64,000 nt of DNA from Adenophora triphylla var. japonica (GCA_022495995.1 JAFEMH010000075.1:789001-853000), one strand, 5' to 3'. Positions 8,843 to 19,159 are shown, counted from the stretch's first letter. A program made the numbers and translations. The notes: a model not told the origin generated them from the sequence alone.

Positions 8843-10514
8843 TGTTGGGTTTGGTCCAGCCCATGTGGTGGCCAAAACCCATTATTTGTTGGCCCAAAAG
8901 TAAAGTCAGAAAAAAACTAAGTTTCTGGATTTTTTTGAGGAATGCCAAAAGCCTGTCTCTTCACATTTCAAGTGGGAAGTGTACTAGAACATTCAAGAGA
9001 GAATTACTGGTGTATTTATTTGAGGAGGGTAGTTCCCAAGTGAATGTATCAGAGTGAGAAAAAGGAGCAGAAAAACATAGCAAGAAAACAGAGATAGAAG
9101 TGAAGTTCTTCATCCTTGTGAGTTCCAATCGGAAGGGTAGTTCATCTCCGATTGAGTTGTGATTTTGGGAAAGCTTTCTTGGTCTGAAGCTGTCCAAAAT
9201 CTGCAGATTTCTTGGTGTAGAAATCTTGTAGCTGCTGGTTCCTTTTTGGTACAATCTCTCTAATCTTCCTTTGTTAATTGATCTAGTCTGTTATCCACCT
9301 TTTGGTGAGTATAGTTGTTGATTGGTGATCCAAGAACAAGTTTTCTTGAGGTGTTTGTAATCCTCTAGCTTGCCTAGAGAAGAATCTGTAAACCCATCAG
9401 ACTAGTGGAGTTGTTTACTTGGACTACGGTCCCGTGGTTTTTCCCGATTTGGGTTTTCCACGTTAAAAATCGTTGTGTTGGTTTTGGTTTATTTTTTGTT
9501 CGTATTCTGCTACTTGGTTTTGTAATAACCCAAAAATTTACGAGAATTATTTGATAAATTGTTAAATTTTCACTTAGGCTTTTAGAGGGCCTAATATTAT
9601 ATTGAATTCCTAGAATTATATTATGTGGGTTAAATTATTTAGATGAGTTGAATTTTGGTATTGGGCTTAGGTTTAGTAGAACCGTTTTATAAATACTCAT
9701 TTTAAATAATTGTTTTAGTAATTAAATTGTTTCTTTAAATTAAATTATTTGGACTACCTTTTTAATAAAATAATTGAAAGTAATGGGCTTGTTTAATTTG
9801 GTTAAGTAATCTTGTGGGCTTAAAAAATTTAATTAGATTAGGATTAGAAAAATTCACCTAAATATATATATATATATATTCTTTTTTAATACTTAGGGTT
9901 AGTTTTATTTTTACAAACCAAGGAAATAGAGAGAGGAGAGGCGGCACAGTAATTGCCGTGAAGAGAGAGGAAAGGCTGGGAAAGATTCTTTGTTTATCTA
10001 GAGATTCCGTGAGACAGAGAAGAAGGTTGTGACTTGGAGAAGAAAAAGGAAGAAGAAAGCTTAGCAAACCAAAACCAAGGTAAGAATTCTTTCGTCCCAT
10101 AATTATTGTTCTTAAATTTAAAGCCTAAAAATCCCTAGAAACTCTTGAGATTAGATTGGGGTTTTTATTATGAATATTGTTGATTAATTAAGAATTTATT
10201 TAAGGACATTAAATTTATCGAATTATTGATTAATTGAAAACCTAATATTGATTAAGATTGGAAAGCATGTTAAGTAAATTAGGTTGGACCTAATATGCAT
10301 GCTAGGGTTTATGATGATTGAAATTAGGGTTAGTGTGTGTTGTGTTAATATTTTGATGTTAAAACTTGTTTACAAAATTGTTTTGGGTAAATATTTGGTA
10401 TCAAAAAGGTTTTCATTTTGAATAAAACTGTTTTTGGTTAGAAATCTAACCAAGATTAAAAGCTGAAAATCAGTTTTCCAAAACCCTAGTGACCAAACTG
10501 TAAATCTGGGAATT

Positions 10515-10740
10515 AGGGACTGTTCTGTAATTTTTGAAAGTCAAGGGACTGTTCTGTAATTTTTGAAAGCAAGGGACTGTTCTGTAATTTTTGAAAGTCA
10601 ATGGACTATTCTGTAATTTTTGAAAGTCAAGGGACTGTTTGGTAATTTTTGAAAATTAAGGGGCTATTTTGTAAAATCTGAAAATTGAGGGGCTGTTTTG
10701 CAAAATTCTGAAAACTAAAGGGACTTTTCTAGAAATAAGA
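10515..10740 (+). repeat. minisatellite of about 28-30 bp inside the solo LTR
   Basis: Seven or more copies of a unit like agggactgttctgtaatttt followed by tgaaagtca, nearly perfect at first and then decaying towards 10800. It lies in the LTR's left half. Confidence 0.9.
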
Positions 10741-11699
10741 AAATTTAAAGGGACCTTTTTTAGAGTAATGAAAAGTCAAAAGACCTTTAGGAAATTATTT
10801 AAAAAAGGGGAATAAAAATGTTAGAAACCTAAGGGTAGTTGGGTAAACCATAGAGGTGTTTTGGTATTTATGTGAAGAATATTTTGGGAAACTCTAGAAG
10901 TGGAAAGCAACTTGAGACGGAGTTAAATAATGAAATTAACTCATAAGTTCGTGAAGTAAAATAAAGTTAAGTTGGGACGGATTATTAAGTAGTTAATCCG
11001 TACTTAACGGATATTATTTATTTGTGTAGATACGATCGGAGTTAGCAATTGTTCGAGTGCAAACAATCGAGGTAAGGGATTATACATCTTTAAGTTAATT
11101 GATTTCCGCTCCGTTTTATTGTTTAGGTTTCCGCATATTTATTGGCGATGTACGTTCCTTTGATACGTAAAAGCTGACCTCGCGTCAGTATTTGTTTTGA
11201 CTCCCTCGTTTACCGTTATTTGCTAATCTTTTATTATTCGTTTGCTAAATCGTTCTTTTGTTTTCCTAAGGGTTAATTACAATTTAGGGCCTGAAGTCTT
11301 GTATGAGGTCCCCAAATGGGGCCTGACTTTTTTTTTTTAGCGATTTAGGGCCTGACATTACATTTTTTGATCAAATCAGGGCTTTTTGACGGATTTTGTT
11401 AGAAAAATTAGTTAAGTGACGAATTTTGGACTAAATTGAAATGCAAATTAGTTATTAAGGACTGTAATGTAAATTTTTAAAAATTGATGACCGTTACAAA
11501 ATATTTTTTAAAAATAATATTTTTTGAAAATATAATATATTGTGAAAAGCTGTAATTTTTTTTATAATTTTTAAAATATGTTAAACTAAATGTTATAAAT
11601 ATAAAAAAAATTGTATTTTTAAAGAAAATAGTATTTTTTTTAAAAAAAAATTAATTAATTATTAACGTAAATCTTGTAATATTTTTTTTTTTTAAATAA

Positions 11700-12332
11700 A
11701 TACCTTGTCCACCTCAAAAACTAGGCCCCACTATGGTGTCCCACCGTCTCCGTTCAATCCACCCCCAAAACCAAATATTCTCTCCAATTTAGAGTAAACA
11801 AATTAATTAATTGTGAAAATTTTATTTAAAAAAATTGTAAAATACCGTTTTTTACTAATTGTAAAAATTTTGGGGCCATGGTGCGCGGAGGCGGTGGTGG
11901 AGAGGAGTGGTGGGTTGGATGCGGTGGTGTTTATGAGTACTGGGGAGGTGGAGGGAAAATTTTATTTCAAAAATTGTAAAATACCCTTTTTTACTAATTT
12001 TTAAAAATAAATTGTTTATGATTTATGTATTTTTAAAGACAATTTTATTTTTTTGAAATAAAAAACTAAAATATTTTTTTAAAATAAATTAATTTTAAAT
12101 TTTTAAAAAATTAAAGGTTTTCTTATTTTTAAAATTATTTTTTAAAAATATTATTTTCCAATATGCGAACATTAAAATTTTCTTATGTCAAAATCCCCCT
12201 GGGTAGGTTTTCTTATTTTTTAAAACATTAGTTAAGTGACGAATTACGAACATTAATTATTTGTATAACTAAACATTAGTTAGGTCAACTTGACCTAACT
12301 CTATTGTCAACTTACTTCTTTTGTTTAAAACA
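11700..12332. other. MULE-1 interior left of the Helitron, non-coding
   Basis: AT-rich sequence with a direct repeat (11810-11865 resembles 11953-12008) flanking a short GC-rich insert of about 90 bp (11870-11955, rich in gcggtggtg). No gene recognised. The ORF near 11813 is compositional. Confidence 0.5.
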
Positions 12333-12335
12333 CTA

Positions 12336-12362
12336 GTACTCCCTACCCGTGCCAATGGCACG
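12336..12362 (-). other. Helitron 3' terminus: hairpin and CTAG
   Basis: The near-perfect hairpin cccgtgccaatggcacgg lies about 14 bp from the terminal CTAG in minus orientation, flanked by T outside. Confidence 0.75.
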
Positions 12363-12579
12363 GTGACAATATGAAAGGGGAAAGAACATCCTACAATTTA
12401 AAATTTCTTCATCGCGTTACCCCCCACCAGCACTCACTTTCTTCTTTCCTGCCCCCCCCCCTCCTATCCCCCACCCCACTCATTTTCCTCTTTTTCCCAA
12501 TTTTCAACCCAACACAATACCATTTTTTAGGTAACCCTGCCTACCCAAATACTACTAAACAATAAAAAAAAGGGCGAAT

Positions 12580-13079
12580 GATATTTTGGGTCCCAAAGTT
12601 TAGGGGGTGTTCCTAAGATAGGCCCCATTATATCGTTAATTACAATATAGGATCCAAAATTCATATTCTGATAATATTTTAGGGTTTTTAACCAATTTTG
12701 TTAGAAAATCCCGCTAAATATGAATAGTCAAACTCAAACCTCATTATACCTCTATAAAAAAAAAACAATTACAGATTGTATGGGACGGAGGAAAAGATTT
12801 AAAAACTTGGTCAATTACTCCAAAAATGGTGCTAAACAAATAACTTCCTATTCATATCTAACGAAGTACAAACCAAATAACAATTGAGAAGTGAACAATC
12901 CAGGGAAAAGATTCTGCATAAACAAAAATAACATTCATAGAATAATATAAATCAAAATCAGAAGAAGAAGAAGAAGAAAATGCACTTCCACTTACATCTA
13001 GATTCTTCTGGATGAACCTTGGCCGTTTCTTTCGACAGTTAATTAATTACAACTTCAACCAGTTGATGAGAAGCATTCA
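12580..13079. other. Helitron interior, possible decayed MULE end
   Basis: The stretch gggcgaatgatattttgggt near 12572 resembles the way MULE ends in this window begin (GGGC...TTTGGG). No partner end or 9-bp duplication was found, so it is a weak lead. The rest is non-coding. Confidence 0.3.
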
Positions 13080-13526
13080 ACTGTACTGTAATTACTTCCA
13101 CCGCACTCCATAGACTAAACTGAAATTGCTGTATATGAAACTGAATTATTTACGGCATCAATTAACATCAAAAAACTGATTTTCTCTGAATTGTCAAATC
13201 TGGCAATGAACCCTTGAAGATAATCACTAATCGAAATAGTATTAGGATTTAAGAAAAACAATAATCTGAACTCTGCCGGTAAAATGAAGCCAGTTTCATC
13301 CATAACCTTAAGGGAAACACACACACACAAAACACAAAATATGCTAAATGCTTCTTGGCCATGGTTCCAATGTCTTCCAAAAAATGTCGAAGTCAATTAA
13401 TAAAAATAACTTAAAAATTCAAGATAAAAATTCAAACTTTGAAGAATTCCAACACAAAAAACATGACATTTTCAAAAAAAAAAAAAGGTCTGAAATAAGA
13501 AGGCAATGGAGAATTAATTACCTGCC
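13080..13526 (-). repeat. direct duplication, copy 1 (intron-like, 14307-14683 is copy 2)
   Basis: The two blocks share long near-identical runs, for example aattgctgtatatgaaact, gattttctctgaattgtcaa and ggtctgaaataagaaggcaa, and both end at the same splice-donor-like ttacctgcc (minus strand GGCAGGTAA). A piece of captured intron next to exon 1 has been duplicated within the Helitron. Confidence 0.85.
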
Positions 13527-13708
13527 TCCGTCTCGTAATAAATGTCACACTTTTCTTTTTAAAGTGTCTCAAAATAAATGTTGCGTTTATAATAAGAAAA
13601 TAATCTTAATGCAATTTTTCTATTGTGCAAGCAATGTCCAAGTAAAACACATTTCTTAGAGTCTTTGACAATACAAATGCGACATTTATTTGGGGACATA
13701 GGAAGTAA
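13527..13708. mobile_element. Stowaway-like MITE
   Basis: The left end ctccgtctcgtaataaatgt is mirrored by acatttatttggggacatag at the right end. It sits at the junction of duplication copy 1. The ends are diverged from the CTCCCTCCGTCCC consensus. Confidence 0.55.
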
Positions 13709-13839
13709 ATAGTAATTGGTTGAAAAAACTCAAATCCTAAAGTTGAGTCCAGATGTGGACATTCTTAAGCCATGAACTCATTTCTGGAAATGCAACATAA
13801 AAGTAAATAAGTGATATGGTAATAAAGAAGCTATTTTAC

Positions 13840-14079
13840 CTTCTCCATTGTCATCTGCAGACATCACAATGAAGATGTATTTGAAAAGGGCGATAAGCGT
13901 AATTGTCCAAAAGATGAACGACAACACCCCATATATCTCTTCGTCATTCTCGTGAAGGTTTAATTTATCAGAGAATGTGGTCTTGTAAACATAGAGAGGA
14001 GAGGTACCGAGATCACCTAGACTACTCCAAGACTTTGGTATGCCAAACTGAGCACCGAGTACATGATGCCTTTCAAGTT
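13840..14079 (-). pseudogene. captured exon of a HAK/KUP/KT potassium transporter
   Basis: The minus strand encodes [19 protein letters not shown], then [19 protein letters not shown] and [15 protein letters not shown]. These are the conserved N-terminal words of plant HAK/KUP/KT high-affinity potassium transporters ([11 protein letters not shown], then the second membrane segment and ADDNGEG). It is one exon of about 80 residues. The exon ends at an intact donor G|GTAAAA, the position expected before GTFALYSL in the family, and is preceded by an acceptor-like TAG. The first residues before SLGDLG no longer match the family. No other transporter exon is present, so it cannot encode a transporter. 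It lies in the Helitron, same strand as the captured first exon upstream. Confidence 0.85.
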
Positions 14080-14306
14080 CTACTTCAAGAAAATCATATT
14101 ATTTAGCACTTAATAAATTAATTAAGACAGTAGCTGTGATGGGTTTCCTTAAGTAAAATAAAAAAATAATCTGAACCACATTATTAAAGAAAAAAATGAG
14201 AATTGAGATGATTAAGTATAGAATAAAAGAAAAAGGCAGTCCATGGATTTTTATGTTTCCAAACAGAGTCTAAGATAAATGAAACAAAGGAAATAGAAAA
14301 TGGTGA

Positions 14307-14683
14307 AACTGTACTATAATTACTTCCACCAGACCCAGAGACTAAACTGAAATTGCTGTATATGAAACTAAATTATTTACGACACCAATTAACATCAAAA
14401 AACTGATTTTCTCTGAATTGTCAAATCTGGCAATAAACCCTTGAAGATAATCACTAATCCAAATAGTATTAGGGTTTAAGAAAAACAATAATCTGAACTC
14501 TGTAATGGTTCCAATATCTTCCACAAAATGACACAATTAATAAAAATTACTTAAAAATTCAAGATAAATATTCAAACTTTGAAGAATTCCAACACAAAAA
14601 ACATGACATTTTCAAAAAAAAAAATAAAAAAAAAAATAGGGTCTGAAATAAGAAGGCAATGGAGAAGTAATTACCTGCCGCTC
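14307..14683 (-). repeat. direct duplication, copy 2
   Basis: Second copy of the block at 13080-13526, joining the captured first exon at 14675 through the same splice-donor sequence. This copy is in the original position, because it continues into the exon. Confidence 0.85.
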
Positions 14684-14973
14684 CTCGGTCTCAAATTCCA
14701 CGCTTTCGTCGCGCCTTCGTTGCCTTCTCCCTCAGAGATCGCTTCCTTCTCAATCTTCGGATTTGATGTCAACAGAGGTTTATTTACGGGATCGCAACCG
14801 TTCTCCGAGGAATCGGTGTCCGATTGCCGGTGAGGCGGATGAGCAGATGAAAGGCGGCATTGGGGGCTTTCGGTGGTGATAGCGGAGGTGAAGATGTTCC
14901 GTTGGCCCCATTTCAGTGAAGGAAGGGAGAAGTTGTGAAGTGGCTGCTGAGATTTCATCGGCGTTGTAGCCAT
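14675..14973 (-). pseudogene. captured first exon, DUF1639-like N terminus
   Basis: ATG at 14973-14971 opens a 99-residue exon, MATTPMKSQQPLHNFSLPSL..., running to WNLRPRSG and then a strong donor AG|GTAATT at 14675/14674. The combination HNFSLPxLKWG near the start and WNLRPR later is one I associate with plant DUF1639 proteins, a family without known function; this is from memory, not a search. The exon is GC-richer than its surroundings and undamaged. A TATA box lies about 185 bp upstream on the same strand. The next exon-like sequence downstream is the potassium-transporter exon, so a chimeric transcript is possible. Alternatively it is an unrelated host first exon. Confidence 0.6.
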
Positions 14974-15153
14974 TTTTAAGATGGGAGAGAAGCTCCTCCG
15001 ATGCCGGTGGCGGAGTGAGGTTTTCTTAAGGGAGAGAGGCCATGGGATAACACAGGGGTTGAGGGAGACGTGGGTAATGGGGAGTTATAAAACGGTAGAA
15101 GGGGAGAAGGATTGTCAGCCCTTGGATCAACTTTTCAACTTTGAATCCTAGCC

Positions 15154-15166
15154 ACTATTTATATAG
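15154..15166 (-). promoter_or_regulatory. TATA box of the captured promoter
   Basis: Minus strand CCTATATAAATAG, about 185 bp upstream of the ATG at 14973 and about 50 bp inside the Helitron 5' end. Confidence 0.6.
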
Positions 15167-15244
15167 GGATAAGAGGCGGTTAAACCCTTCCTCTATTGTA
15201 TTATAGATTAAAGGTATTTTAATACCAATATACGAACATTAATT

Positions 15245-15674
15245 ATTTTTTAACATAAAAAAAATATTACAAGATTTACGTGAATAATTAATTAATTTTT
15301 TTTAAGAAAATACTATTTTCTTTATAAATACAATTTTTTTTATATTTATAACATTTATTTTAACATATTTTAAAAATTATAAAAAAAATTACAGCTTTTC
15401 ACAATATATTATATTTTCAAAAAATATTATTTTTAAAAAATATTTTGTAACGGTCATCAATTTTAAAAAATTTACATTACAATCCTTAATAACTAATTTG
15501 CATTTCAATTTAGTCCAAAATTCGTCACTTAACTAACTTTTCTAACAAAATCCGTTAAAAAGCCCTGATTTGATCAAAAAATATAAAGTCAGGCCCTAAA
15601 TCGCTAAAAAAAGAGAGTCAGGCCCCTCTTGGGGACTTCATATGAAAAGTCAGGCCCTAATTTGTAATTAACCC
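15245..15674. repeat. right terminal inverted repeat of MULE-1
   Basis: Reverse complement of 11270 to about 11700 with scattered differences, including the shared core tgaccgttacaaaatatttt seen inverted. Confidence 0.9.
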
Positions 15675-16779
15675 TTTTCCTAAATACAGAATTTTATTGT
15701 TATTGTGAAAGTTCGTATTCTGTATAAAAAATGAGTTTTTATATGATATGATTTTTGTTCCATTAATGATCACTAAGTTAGACAACCTGCTTCGGCGGTG
15801 TATATTTGATATTTTGGCCTTCGGGCAAACTTAGTTCACCGCTTCAATGTAGTAGTGGTGGAGTGTTCCGGATACACTTTTTAGGACTCTGCGGAGTCAA
15901 CCTTTGTGCTCCTTGTGGGCTTTTGTTCCCTTTATGGGATTTTGGTTTGATAAGGTCAGTGGACCACTTATGTGATAATGATGTCTGTGAATGATTTGAT
16001 TATCTACAGCTGGTATGGGACAGTTGTAGATAACTAGATCATTCGAGTCAACTTTGTTCAGCTTATCAGTCCTAAAAATCTGTGAGTGGTTTAGTTAGTT
16101 AAAGCTGGTATGGGACAGTTTTAATTAAGTAAATCATTCGAGTCAATTTGAATCGATTTCGTCATCATTTGAAACTCCAAAATATTTGTCAACTCAGTTT
16201 GTGAAATCGTGGAGATTTTGAAAGACATGTGATTTGAGAATTTGTTAAAAAATGATTTCGAATTTGTACTTCGTTGTGTCTTCGATTGTTATTTGAAATT
16301 TGTATCGTTTGATATTCCTTCAGGTCAACTCCTCCTTAGTAACCGGAGGGGTTGTATATGAACTTACCGGGCATTGTTCGCTCACCCTTTCATACTCTTT
16401 TTCTTCCAGATTTCATATAGGAAGAATGTGAAACGGTTCGGGAGCACTTCATAAGGAGTTCAAGGATCGGTTTAGTTTATTTTTACTTTAGACTCTTTAG
16501 TAAGTTTTTCAGTTATTTAAGAGTTTGTAAGACTTTAAGAGTTTTGTTGAGATAGTGGATTGTACTAGCCGTTGAGATTGTTACCGTTATCCGCATTTAA
16601 GTTATATTCAAATTGTGGTTAGTTTTTAAATTATAGTTTTAGTAGCCGTTGGAGTTTATTTTATTATCAATTAAGTATTATTATTGTTGTGGAAATTTGG
16701 GGTCGTTACAGGTTTTGTCTCCATTTTGCAGATATTTGTGCATTATCAGCTTGTATATTATTGCTCTGTTTCCCAACAG

Positions 16780-17131
16780 TGGTATCAGAGCCTGGTTGTT
16801 AGGGGCTGCTTGGGTGAATGAATATGGAGGAATCGAACGGAACAATGATCAAGCTGACTTCATCAAACTACTCTATTTGGAAGCCAAGAATGGAGGATAT
16901 ATTATACTGCAAAGATTTATATGCACCCATTGAAAGTGGTAGCGAAAAGCCGGAAGACAAGACCGATAAGGAGTGGGAGATATTGCATAGAAAGGCTGTG
17001 GCAAACATTCGACAGTGGGTTGATCAAAGTATCTTTCATCATGTTGCGAAGGATACTAAGGCAGATGAGTTGTGGCAGAAATTAGAGTCCATGTATGAGA
17101 GACAATCGGCTCAGAATAAGGCTTCACTTAT
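16780..17131 (+). pseudogene. second, truncated primer-binding site and gag of copia 2
   Basis: TGGTATCAGAGC (16780-16791) and a gag from ATG 16818 repeat 4676 onward almost exactly; one visible amino-acid change is HRKD to HRKA. Homology ends after AATAAGGCTTCACT (about 17129), where a Stowaway-like MITE begins. The rest of gag and all of pol are absent. This gag is driven by a second complete LTR and marks a tandem array. Confidence 0.93.
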
Positions 17132-17135
17132 AATG

Positions 17136-17334
17136 CCTCCGTCCCAAATTGAATGACCTTTTGAAAATTTATACTTTGTCCACATTTTTTTTCATAGTTC
17201 ATTATAAGTTTGCAAAACTAAAATTTTAAAAGTGAATAGCAAGAATGTTTATAAATTATTTTTTTTTATTAAAATCAGTCTTTTCAAAATGACCCTTAAA
17301 GTCAAAGTGGGACAAATTTCTGGGACGGAGGGAG
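17136..17334. mobile_element. Stowaway-like MITE
   Basis: Ends CCTCCGTCCCAAATT and its inverse (tttctgggacggagggag), followed by TA. About 200 bp with no coding capacity. The copia gag sequence does not resume on its right, so a deletion accompanied or followed the insertion. Confidence 0.8.
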
Positions 17335-17999
17335 TATGTAAGAATACCGCTAAGTTTCTCCCTGAAAGGTCATCATCTATGGTTGTAAGTATCCAAGATG
17401 ATGAAGCCTGTGCAATGAGCATTTTCATATTAAGCCTGCAAATGCCCAAGCTGGTGCTGTAACTCCACTGATATAGAGTAAATCGTCAGAACAAGAAATA
17501 AGGGTAATAAGCTCATGAATTTGTTAGTGACGATGAATTGCAGATTTAAGCTCTTTATACACCTTTTTTACAGCACAGAATGCTAGAAACTGCAGCATCA
17601 ATTTTTAACAGATGCATATAATCAAGATTGTACAATGTTATTGGGATCACACTCATACGTTCTGCAAGTCACCACATCATTACAGGAAGTTCCATTTGTG
17701 AATGTTACTCAAGCCACCATAAACAAATATATTGTTTGTGCTCATTAATTTGTGATTTCAGTCAAGATCAAGATTGTGCAATGTTCGTGGGACTGATAGC
17801 ATTAAATACTAGTCAAAAAAGAAAAAAAAAATAAAAAATCCTCCGAACTACTAATGCCATCTGACAGTAACTTTAAATATGGAAAGCACTATATAACTGC
17901 ATATACAGAGTAGTAGATTTCTGATAACCCAAAAGGTGTAACAGGAACCCAAGAATAACAAAAGTATCGATTGCTCCGTCACCTTTACCTAAAAAATAA
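17335..17999. other. 3' flank of the PP2C gene
   Basis: No coding region recognised. The part next to 18000 is expected to hold the PP2C 3' UTR and poly(A) signals (minus strand), but I cannot place them exactly. Confidence 0.5.
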
Positions 18000-18887
18000 T
18001 CAGCACAAAACATCAAACGAACTAGCATCAAAATCGGACTGATGTGCACGTCGAACATAAGCCACCACCACAGAGATATCATCGTACTTTCCACCAACAA
18101 ATCGATAACCAGCCTGTTGTGCAGCTCTTTCAAACGGACTGAAATAAGTCTTATCCTCTGCTCTCTGCAAAGCATAGTGCGCAATAAGCCATGCCAAAAG
18201 CTCGGGCAGTTCCGGCATATCAGGATCCTTCATCCCCAATTTCACCACATACTCAAGCTCATAACCGTAAACGTTATCAAACAATCCATCAGTACCCAGA
18301 ACAACAATATCTCCAGCCACCACCGGAAACACAAGCTCCATGGCTGAATTAGGAGGATAAGGGCTATTGTTCCCCAATTGGTAGGGACAATTGAATCCAT
18401 CTTGTTGTACAGGGGATTTATACACAATTTTATCATCTCTAATCACAACGAATCCACTATCTCCAATATTCGCAGCGTGCAGGTAACTGTGAGAGCATGT
18501 ATTTTTTAGGGTTACTATGCAAGCAGTTGAAGAACCTTTAGCTTCGGTATTCAAAAAAGCTTCATTAAGAACTAGCATCGGATCAACATATTCCCCCTCT
18601 TTGTAATTGTTTCCAATGGAGAATACAGCATTGGACATCAATTCTCGGGCGTACTCACCAGCGTCAATTCCCTTCCGTGCCCAACCGCCGACGCCATCAG
18701 CAACACCAATCGTTTGGTATTGTTGGCAGATGAAGAGGGCATCTTCACCGAGAGGCTTCAATTCGTTATTCTTGGGTATATAGAAGTCTCCGGCAAATAA
18801 TTTGAGTTTGTTTTTGGGATCAATAGGGTGAGTGTCAGGTAGGGGTTTAAACTCCTTCACTAATCGCCGTCTCTTTACCCAAGTCAT
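18000..18887 (-). CDS. PTC7-type protein phosphatase 2C
   Basis: A 295-residue intronless protein serine/threonine phosphatase of the metal-dependent PPM/PP2C superfamily, removing phosphate from Ser/Thr with two bound Mn/Mg ions. All main motifs are present in order: GED (47-49), VADGVGGWA (62-70, metal-binding D64), GSSTACIV (118-125), ANIGDSGF (139-146), GTDGLFDN (198-205, D200) and GGKYDDIS (265-272, metal-binding D near 269-270). The VGGWARKGIDAGEYAREL segment is typical of the yeast PTC7/plant PP2C80-like branch, several of which act in mitochondria or plastids. I see no clear N-terminal transit peptide, so location is open. Length fits the compact members of the family. The start MTWVKRRR is the only ATG before the conserved region. 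A broken paralogue of its N terminus lies at 3532-3696. It is the best intact host gene in the window. Confidence 0.93.
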   Translation of the reverse strand: MTWVKRRRLVKEFKPLPDTHPIDPKNKLKLFAGDFYIPKNNELKPLGEDALFICQQYQTIGVADGVGGWARKGIDAGEYARELMSNAVFSIGNNYKEGEYVDPMLVLNEAFLNTEAKGSSTACIVTLKNTCSHSYLHAANIGDSGFVVIRDDKIVYKSPVQQDGFNCPYQLGNNSPYPPNSAMELVFPVVAGDIVVLGTDGLFDNVYGYELEYVVKLGMKDPDMPELPELLAWLIAHYALQRAEDKTYFSPFERAAQQAGYRFVGGKYDDISVVVAYVRRAHQSDFDASSFDVLC

Positions 18888-19020
18888 CTTCGAAACTGAT
18901 TATAGCTCGAAAAGAAGAATAGGGAGAAGCAGAAACTAGGGTTTGGAATTTGGAGAGAAAGAGAGAAGAGAGGAAGTCGTGATTTGAAGAGAGAGAGAGA
19001 GAGAGAAGAGGGTAGGCCAA
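18888..19020 (-). promoter_or_regulatory. probable 5' UTR/leader of the PP2C gene
   Basis: The plus strand is GA-rich with a (GA)n run at 18988-19008; on the gene strand this is a CT-rich leader, common in plant 5' UTRs. A motif aaaccctag (minus strand, near 18938) also resembles plant leader sequences. No TATA box is firmly placed. Confidence 0.45.
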
Positions 19021-19159
19021 ACTTGGAGCGAAAGGAATAGAAATTGGGAATTCCTTGTTACCGTTATATAGTCAAGTCAATTCAACTTTGACTATAAAAT
19101 ATCTTAAACAATTAGATTTAGTATCCACCAAAAATGTTTCTTCGGTTTGAAAAAACATA

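Larger units (their letters stand above)
12333..15207 (-). mobile_element. Helitron carrying host gene fragments (minus orientation)
   Basis: Read on the minus strand, it starts A|TCTATAATACAATAGAGG (15208/15207) and ends with a GC hairpin (CCGTGCCATTGGCACGG, plus-strand 12346-12362) followed by CTAG|T at 12336-12333. A 5' TC, 3' hairpin plus CTRR and insertion between A and T are the Helitron hallmarks. It lies inside MULE-1. It has no Rep/helicase, so it is non-autonomous. Inside, also on the minus strand, are a TATA box, a first exon with intact donor and a potassium-transporter exon. The 5' end is less certain than the 3' end. Confidence 0.72.
11270..15674. mobile_element. Mutator-like element (MULE-1) with long terminal inverted repeats
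   Basis: The perfect 9-bp target duplication TTTTCCTAA (11261-11269 and 15675-15683) is diagnostic of the Mutator superfamily. The left arm 11270 to about 11700 (GGGTTAATTACAATTTAGGG) reappears inverted at about 15245-15674. No transposase is visible. The interior is AT-rich flank plus a Helitron. It is inserted in the gypsy-like solo LTR and is non-autonomous. Confidence 0.93.
9521..16710 (+). mobile_element. solo LTR of a Ty3/gypsy-like element, carrying a MULE
   Basis: The inserted sequence starts TGTAATAACCCAAAAATT and ends GGGGTCGTTACA, so the ends TGTAA/TTACA are inverted, and it is flanked by a 5-bp duplication GGTTT. Only one copy of each end is present and there is no primer-binding site or coding sequence, so it is a solo LTR. 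Removing the MULE leaves about 2.8 kb, long for an LTR but known for Del/Tekay-like chromoviruses. The lineage is inference from the end sequences and length. Confidence 0.75.
8843..16778 (+). repeat. second LTR of copia element 2, split by a 7.2-kb insertion
   Basis: 8843-9520 and 16716-16778 together rebuild an LTR of about 741 bp. The break carries the duplicated target GGTTT (9516-9520 and 16711-16715). The LTR end (TTTCCCAACA) is again followed by the primer-binding site at 16780, so this LTR is internal to a tandem array and not a true 3' end. Confidence 0.93.
3987..17131 (+). mobile_element. Ty1/copia retrotransposon 2, LTR-internal-LTR-truncated internal, with nested insertions
   Basis: Two direct LTR copies (3987-4674 and 8843-16778, the second interrupted) flank a gag-pol region. 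After the second LTR the primer-binding site and gag start again (16780-17131) before being cut off at a Stowaway-like MITE. This is the tandem form made by recombination between elements or LTRs. The two LTRs are almost identical outside one 53-54-bp indel (9287-9340 present only in the second), so the element is fairly young. Confidence 0.93.

Noticed and set aside
12371..12565. 64-codon ORF in the Helitron
   Set aside because: C-rich leader-like composition (ccccccccc run), no homology to a protein I know, no codon structure.
9521..16710. A complete LTR retrotransposon instead of a solo LTR
   Set aside because: Only one copy of each terminus, no primer-binding site, no polypurine tract and no coding sequence between the ends.
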